Below are positions 60,140-64,000 of a stretch of DNA of 64,000 bases, piece by piece. Below the pieces are notes generated by a model, which was given only the letters and a program-made list of their open reading frames with translations, searched no databases and was not told the origin of the DNA. The position numbers were made by a program, and so were the translations under genes. Positions within the stretch are counted from its first letter, which is position 1; each line of letters starts with the position of its first letter. The stretch comes from Leucobacter weissii. Its GTDB lineage: Bacteria; Actinomycetota; Actinomycetes; Actinomycetales; Microbacteriaceae. The stretch spans positions 186,001-250,000 of the forward strand of contig NZ_JAGDYM010000005.1 of assembly GCF_017565745.1 (NCBI RefSeq), given 5' to 3'.

Positions 60140-61130
60140 CGCCAGCCGAGTGCCGGCAACAGATTCCCAGCGCAAGAGTCCCGTGCTCGACGCGTTCACG
60201 TACAGCCTTGCGAAGCTGCCCATGCTCTGGGTGCTCGCGCTGCTTCTCATCGTGGTGACCGTGATGTACCCCGGGTTCTGGATGATCGGCAACGTGACCA
60301 ATCTGATCACTCAGAATGTCGGGTTGATCCTCTGCGCGATCGGGATGACGTACGTGATGATCGCGGGCGGTTTCGACCTGTCGGTCGGTGCCATCTACGC
60401 CGCTGGCGCGGTGACCTATGTCTCGATGGACGGTGCGGCCCCGGTCGGTATCGCTGTGCTGGCATCGGTGCTCGTGGGTGGTGTGTTCGGCCTGGCGAAC
60501 GGTGTGCTGATCAATAGGGTGGGCGTCAACCCGTTCGTCGCGACGCTTGGAACGTCCTCCGTGTTCATCGGTCTCATGACTCTGTATGCGGGAGCGAATG
60601 TGAAGTTCTCCGTCTCACCCGAATACAGCTTCCTTGGCACTCACCGCATCGGCGGGCTCATCCCCCTCTCCAACGTCATCGTGATCGTGATTCTCGTGAT
60701 CGCCGCCGTCATCTTGGCGAAGACGACCTATGGTCGTAGCGTCTATGCGATCGGCGGGAGCCAGGAGGCCGCGCGGCTGACGGGGATCCGGGTGGGAGTG
60801 GTCAGCGGGAGCACCTTCGTCCTGATCGGTCTGCTCGCGGCTCTCGGAGGAGTCTTCGTCGCAAGCCAGCTGGGAACCGCTCAGCCCAACTTCGTCGGCA
60901 ACATGACACTCGACGCGATCGCGGTGGTCATCATCGGCGGCACGTCGTTGCTCGGAGGAGAGGGCGCCATGTGGCGCACCGCTGTCGGTTGCGCGATCCT
61001 CATGATCATCACGAATCTGTTCTCCTCCCTCAATCTCGAACCCGCGCTGCAGATGGTCTTCAAGGGGTTGATCGTCGTCGTGGCCGTCGCGGTGGACGTC
61101 ATCACCCGCAAGCGCTCCGCACGCGCCTAG
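60132..61130 (+). CDS. ABC-transporter permease (RbsC/BPD_transp_2 type)
   Basis: A 332-residue membrane protein with about ten helices. The family motif LCAIGMTYVMIAGGFDLSVG and the C-terminal LDAIAVVIIGGTSLLGGEG (EAA-like loop) are present. It pairs with the RbsA-type ATPase encoded upstream. No second permease is visible, so the pore is a homodimer as in ribose transport. Confidence 0.95.
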   Translation: MSDASRVPATDSQRKSPVLDAFTYSLAKLPMLWVLALLLIVVTVMYPGFWMIGNVTNLITQNVGLILCAIGMTYVMIAGGFDLSVGAIYAAGAVTYVSMDGAAPVGIAVLASVLVGGVFGLANGVLINRVGVNPFVATLGTSSVFIGLMTLYAGANVKFSVSPEYSFLGTHRIGGLIPLSNVIVIVILVIAAVILAKTTYGRSVYAIGGSQEAARLTGIRVGVVSGSTFVLIGLLAALGGVFVASQLGTAQPNFVGNMTLDAIAVVIIGGTSLLGGEGAMWRTAVGCAILMIITNLFSSLNLEPALQMVFKGLIVVVAVAVDVITRKRSARA

Positions 61131-61176
61131 TCGAGCAGCGTGCGGATTTCGAGAGCCGAGGCGAAAGGAAGCGGAG

Positions 61177-61260
61177 TTGAAAGCGCTCATCGAGATCCCG
61201 TGGAGCCGGATCGGTGCGGACTCGGCTCTGCGGGCGCAGCCGAGCGGATCGCTTTATTGA
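61177..61260 (+). CDS. Possible small protein (27 aa) after the permease
   Basis: A TTG-started frame with a good purine-rich site (GGAAGCGGAG) encodes MKALIEIPWSRIGADSALRA plus seven residues. It could be a remnant of a larger gene or translated small protein; I do not recognise it. A CGTCGGAGA/TCTCCGACG hairpin follows (61263-61287). Coding status uncertain. Confidence 0.25.
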   Translation: MKALIEIPWSRIGADSALRAQPSGSLY

Positions 61261-61323
61261 CACGTCGGAGAGGAGGTCTCTCCGACGGTGCCCGGTAGGA
61301 GGGCACAGAGGGAAGGGGCAGAG

Positions 61324-62148
61324 ATGTCGGAAGAAAACAGTCGGGGATCGCAGACGCTCGAGGGCCGTGTGGCCATTGTCACCGGCGGCGGCAACGGAAT
61401 GGGCGAGTGCACGGCGGCGACGCTCGCGGCACGCGGCGCGCAGGTGGTGATTCTCGACCCTGACGTGGAGAATGCTCGTCGTGTCGTGGACCATATCGTG
61501 GAGAACGGAGGACGTGCGGAGTTCCACCCCACCGATGTCACCGACGAGGAGGCGATCCGTGATGCGATCGACCGAATCGTCAGCAGGCACGGAAGAATCG
61601 ATGTTCTCGACAACAATGCTGCAGTCCTGAGCCTCACTCGAGGTGACGGAACCGTGCTCGACACCAGTCACGATCTCTTCATGAGATCGCTCGGCGCGAA
61701 TCTCGGCGGCCCCTTCCTCATGAGCAAGCATGTCATCCCGGTGATGCTGCGGAGCGGCGGCGGAAGCATCGTCAACATCGCCTCGCTGTCCGGGATCCTC
61801 GGCGAGCTCAATCTGACCGCCTATGGCGTGACGAAGGCGGGCGTCCTGCAACTGACGCGCGCCATCGCCACGCAGTTCGGAGGGAAGGGGATCCGCTGCA
61901 ATGCGGTTGCGCCCTCATACGTGACGACGTCCAATAACAGGAACTACTCCCCCCAGGAGGTGGCAGACGCGTATCTGCGGAACACGCCGAGCGGGGAGCT
62001 CGTCGCCCCTCAGGACGTCGCGGAGGCGGTTGCCTTTCTCGCCTCGGATGCGGCCCGGCAGATCAATGGGCACGTCATACCCGTGGATGGCGGACTCGTC
62101 GCGGCCTCACCGGTGACGCCCGACTACAGAGATGCCATGGGGCTGTGA
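61324..62148 (+). CDS. Short-chain dehydrogenase/reductase 3
   Basis: A 274-residue classical SDR: IVTGGGNGMGECTAATLAAR, NNAAVLSLT in place of NNAG, VNIASLSGI and YGVTKAGVLQLTRA with catalytic tyrosine and lysine. LDPDVENARR after strand two favours NAD(H). GGAAGGGG lies upstream of ATG 61324. It is within the importer operon, so it probably acts on the imported compound or an early product. Confidence 0.85.
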   Translation: MSEENSRGSQTLEGRVAIVTGGGNGMGECTAATLAARGAQVVILDPDVENARRVVDHIVENGGRAEFHPTDVTDEEAIRDAIDRIVSRHGRIDVLDNNAAVLSLTRGDGTVLDTSHDLFMRSLGANLGGPFLMSKHVIPVMLRSGGGSIVNIASLSGILGELNLTAYGVTKAGVLQLTRAIATQFGGKGIRCNAVAPSYVTTSNNRNYSPQEVADAYLRNTPSGELVAPQDVAEAVAFLASDAARQINGHVIPVDGGLVAASPVTPDYRDAMGL

Positions 62149-62223
62149 CGAGGCAGCTCCGGATTCTCCTGAACCGGGGAGGCGTGAGCGTGGTGGTAGA
62201 AGCGATGGAACGAAGGAGGAATC

Positions 62224-62973
62224 GTGGAGTGTGGGGATCGTGTAGCTCTGGTTACCGGCGCGGGAGGAGGGATCGGCGCGGCGACCGCCCGCGCGTTGGC
62301 GCGTGAGGGAGCTCGGGTGGTGCTCGCGGACTTCGACGCGCGGGCTGGAACGACCGTTGCCGAGGAGATCATTGCAGCAGGAGGAGCCGCAGTCTTCCGC
62401 AGGGTCGACGTGACTTCGGAAGAGGAGGTGGATGCGCTCGTCGGATTCGCGGTCGAAGAGTTCGGCCGACTCGACCTGGCCCATAACAATGCCGGAGTCC
62501 TGCACCCTGCGCAGGCCTTCGAGGAGCTTCCGATGCAACAGTGGGACCGTTCGATGAACGTCAACGCTCGCGCCGTGGCTCTCTGCGTGAGGGCGGAGGC
62601 GCGCCATATGCTCGCCCACGGAGGCGGAGCCATCGTCAATACCGCATCCGGGGCCGGTCTGGGCGCCGCTCCCGACTTGTCCGCCTATGTGGCCAGCAAG
62701 CATGCTGTGGTGGGTCTGACACGCAGTGCCGCGGTCGAGTATGCGCGCCGGGGGATCCGCGTCAATGCGGTCGCGCCGGGGACCGTAGATACCGGCATGG
62801 TCGCGGGGATGAGTCCTCAGCAGCGTGACGAGTTGAACGCGCTCATGCCGCTCGGGCGCATGGCTCGGCCGGAGGAGGTCGCAGAGGTGGTCGTATTCCT
62901 GCTCTCGGAGCGGGCCAGCTATGTCAACGGCGCGATCGTCGCGGTCGACGGAGGAGCGAGCGCCCACGCGTGA
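62224..62973 (+). CDS. Short-chain dehydrogenase/reductase 4
   Basis: A 249-residue classical SDR: VTGAGGGIGAATARALAREG, ADFDARAG (aspartate, NAD(H) type), HNNAGVLHP, VNTASGAGLGAAP and YVASKHAVVGLTRSAAVEYA. GTG 62224 has GAAGGAGG upstream. The product is similar in size and motifs to the other three SDRs of the cluster but too divergent to be a recent duplicate by eye. Confidence 0.85.
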   Translation: MECGDRVALVTGAGGGIGAATARALAREGARVVLADFDARAGTTVAEEIIAAGGAAVFRRVDVTSEEEVDALVGFAVEEFGRLDLAHNNAGVLHPAQAFEELPMQQWDRSMNVNARAVALCVRAEARHMLAHGGGAIVNTASGAGLGAAPDLSAYVASKHAVVGLTRSAAVEYARRGIRVNAVAPGTVDTGMVAGMSPQQRDELNALMPLGRMARPEEVAEVVVFLLSERASYVNGAIVAVDGGASAHA

Positions 62974-63047
62974 GCCGTTTGCGGATCGTGAGCCGAGCGA
63001 GCGAGCTGGGCCGCACTGCGCGGAGATCATAACATCTCTATATCAAC

Positions 63048-63061
63048 CAAACATACGTTTG
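63048..63061. promoter_or_regulatory. Repeated operator, copy C
   Basis: CAAAC-ATAC-GTTTG, a perfect inverted repeat, upstream of the second binding-protein gene. Read on the other strand its core is CAAACGTATGTTTG, close to copy B. This best-symmetry copy suggests the natural site of a dimeric regulator. Confidence 0.6.
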
Positions 63062-63189
63062 ACAAAGAGTCGGATTCTGCGCGACAATCATTCTGACCCC
63101 GCATCGAGGACGGGCGGGGCGGTCTTGGCGTGCAGAGTGGCACAACGATGTGTTGATCACCTGCGTGCCGAACGTTGAGAGGATCAGAA

Positions 63190-64000
63190 ATGAAGAGAAG
63201 GACTTCCAGGCTCGTCTCGAGCGCGGCGATCGCGGCGCTCGCGTGCGGTGTCGCCGGTTGTGCTCCGACGGCCGAGCAGTCGGACGGGGGCGCGCCCGAC
63301 GGAGGGAGCGCGGTTGCGGACGAAGCGGTTCAGTACGGCAACGGACAGGAGGTGATCGATTCCTACGACATCACGGAGCTGTGCGGCGAGGAGGAGATCA
63401 CGCTTGCGTTTCCGGTGGGCATCGCGAATCCCTGGATGAAAGCCGTGCACATGCTCATGCAGCAGGAGGCGGAGAAGTGCGACAACATCGGCGTCATCGA
63501 GATGATCGACGCGCAGGTGGATCAGCAGAAGGCAGTGTCGGACGTCAACTCTCTCGTCGCCCAGGGCGTGGATGGTATCGTCACGCTCCCCATCTTCGGG
63601 GAGGCGCAAGTGCCGTCCTTCCGCGCCGCAATGGACGCGGACGTGCCGGTGGTGACCTTCGTCGCCGATTCCGGTGGGGTCGTCGGTCAAGACGTTGCCG
63701 CTCACGTCTCGCAGGACTACGTGTCCTACGCGGCGGGCTGGGCTGACTGGCTCGGTGAGCACCTCGAAGAGGGAACGGTGGTCTTCCTGGGCAACGCGCC
63801 GGGCCAGCCTTCCAGCGTGGCGGCCTTCGAAGCGTTCGAGGAGACCATCGCCGAGTATCCCGGAATCACGCTCGTGGAGGACGAGTACCAGGTCACCAAC
63901 AACTCCGCGGTGGAGAAGAAGCGCGTCATGACGGGGCTTCTGGCGAAGCACGGTCGGATCGACGCCGTCGTCACCGATGCCGGGGCCTATGACCTGGCCG
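63190..64000 (+). CDS. Second ABC-transporter substrate-binding lipoprotein (partial, runs off right edge)
   Basis: The first 270 codons of an exported binding protein. The signal peptide ends with the lipobox GVAGC, and the mature part shows EITLAFPVGIANPWMKAVHM, followed by VNSLVAQGVDGIVTLPIFGE and VSQDYVSYAAGWADW, typical of ribose-type periplasmic-binding proteins. It starts a new transcription unit with its own operator copy C and probably continues into a second importer beyond the window. Confidence 0.9.
   Translation, partial: MKRRTSRLVSSAAIAALACGVAGCAPTAEQSDGGAPDGGSAVADEAVQYGNGQEVIDSYDITELCGEEEITLAFPVGIANPWMKAVHMLMQQEAEKCDNIGVIEMIDAQVDQQKAVSDVNSLVAQGVDGIVTLPIFGEAQVPSFRAAMDADVPVVTFVADSGGVVGQDVAAHVSQDYVSYAAGWADWLGEHLEEGTVVFLGNAPGQPSSVAAFEAFEETIAEYPGITLVEDEYQVTNNSAVEKKRVMTGLLAKHGRIDAVVTDAGAYDLA

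Overview
The window is GC-rich DNA with short intergenic gaps, many ATGA/GTGA/TGATG gene overlaps and frequent GTG starts. Together with an actinobacterial-type NucS mismatch endonuclease, a DUF2510 domain and F420 genes, this points to an actinomycete. A Microbacteriaceae-like genome is my best guess, but the genus cannot be read from the sequence alone.

Region 1 (1-10,027) is ordinary chromosome: an MFS transporter start, DUF1684 protein, FAD amine oxidase, trans-sulfuration enzyme, CoaBC, an NRDE protein, and a tightly coupled minus-strand operon (XRE-cupin regulator, B3/B4 protein, EamA exporter, ABM-like protein, DapA-like lyase). Region 2 (about 10,310-15,420) is a small genomic island between a complete tRNA-Tyr(GTA) and a 22-bp copy of that tRNA's 3' end. 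It carries a Fic protein, a DUF2510-DUF4041-GIY-YIG protein resembling the SNIPE type of anti-phage nuclease, and an IS256-family element that interrupts a lipoprotein gene. No integrase is visible. A second, older tRNA-end copy lies 130 bp outside the island.

Region 3 (15,640-36,130) is chromosome again: GNAT, CapA, a VanY-type carboxypeptidase, a 1261-residue PutA-like protein whose two catalytic sites look lost, HisC-like aminotransferase, PEBP, FadR-type regulator, TrhO, an Erm-type rRNA methylase with a leader peptide and hairpins, ArsR-SRPBCC pair, M13 peptidase, TetR regulators, MATE and MFS exporters, and NucS.

Region 4 (36,300 to the right edge) is a catabolic island. It holds two thiolase-like proteins plus a tandem DUF35 protein, an HSL-type hydrolase, two Baeyer-Villiger-type monooxygenases, four SDRs, two LLM-family (F420-type) oxidoreductases, an F420:NADPH reductase, enoyl-CoA hydratase, TesB thioesterase, class III aminotransferase, a VOC protein and a ribose-type ABC importer with two lipoprotein binding proteins. 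Genes for F420 synthesis (CofC, CofD, CofE and an FbiC-like protein) are spread among these catabolic operons. Six copies of one operator-like sequence (consensus CAAAC-N4-GGTTG) sit at the promoters of essentially all transcription units here, so the cluster looks like a single regulon. The FbiC-like protein keeps the CofG iron-sulfur cysteines but has lost those of its CofH half, so it is unclear whether the cluster can make F420 unaided. The substrate is unknown; the enzyme set suits an alicyclic alcohol or ketone that is oxidised, ring-opened by Baeyer-Villiger chemistry and degraded as CoA thioesters.
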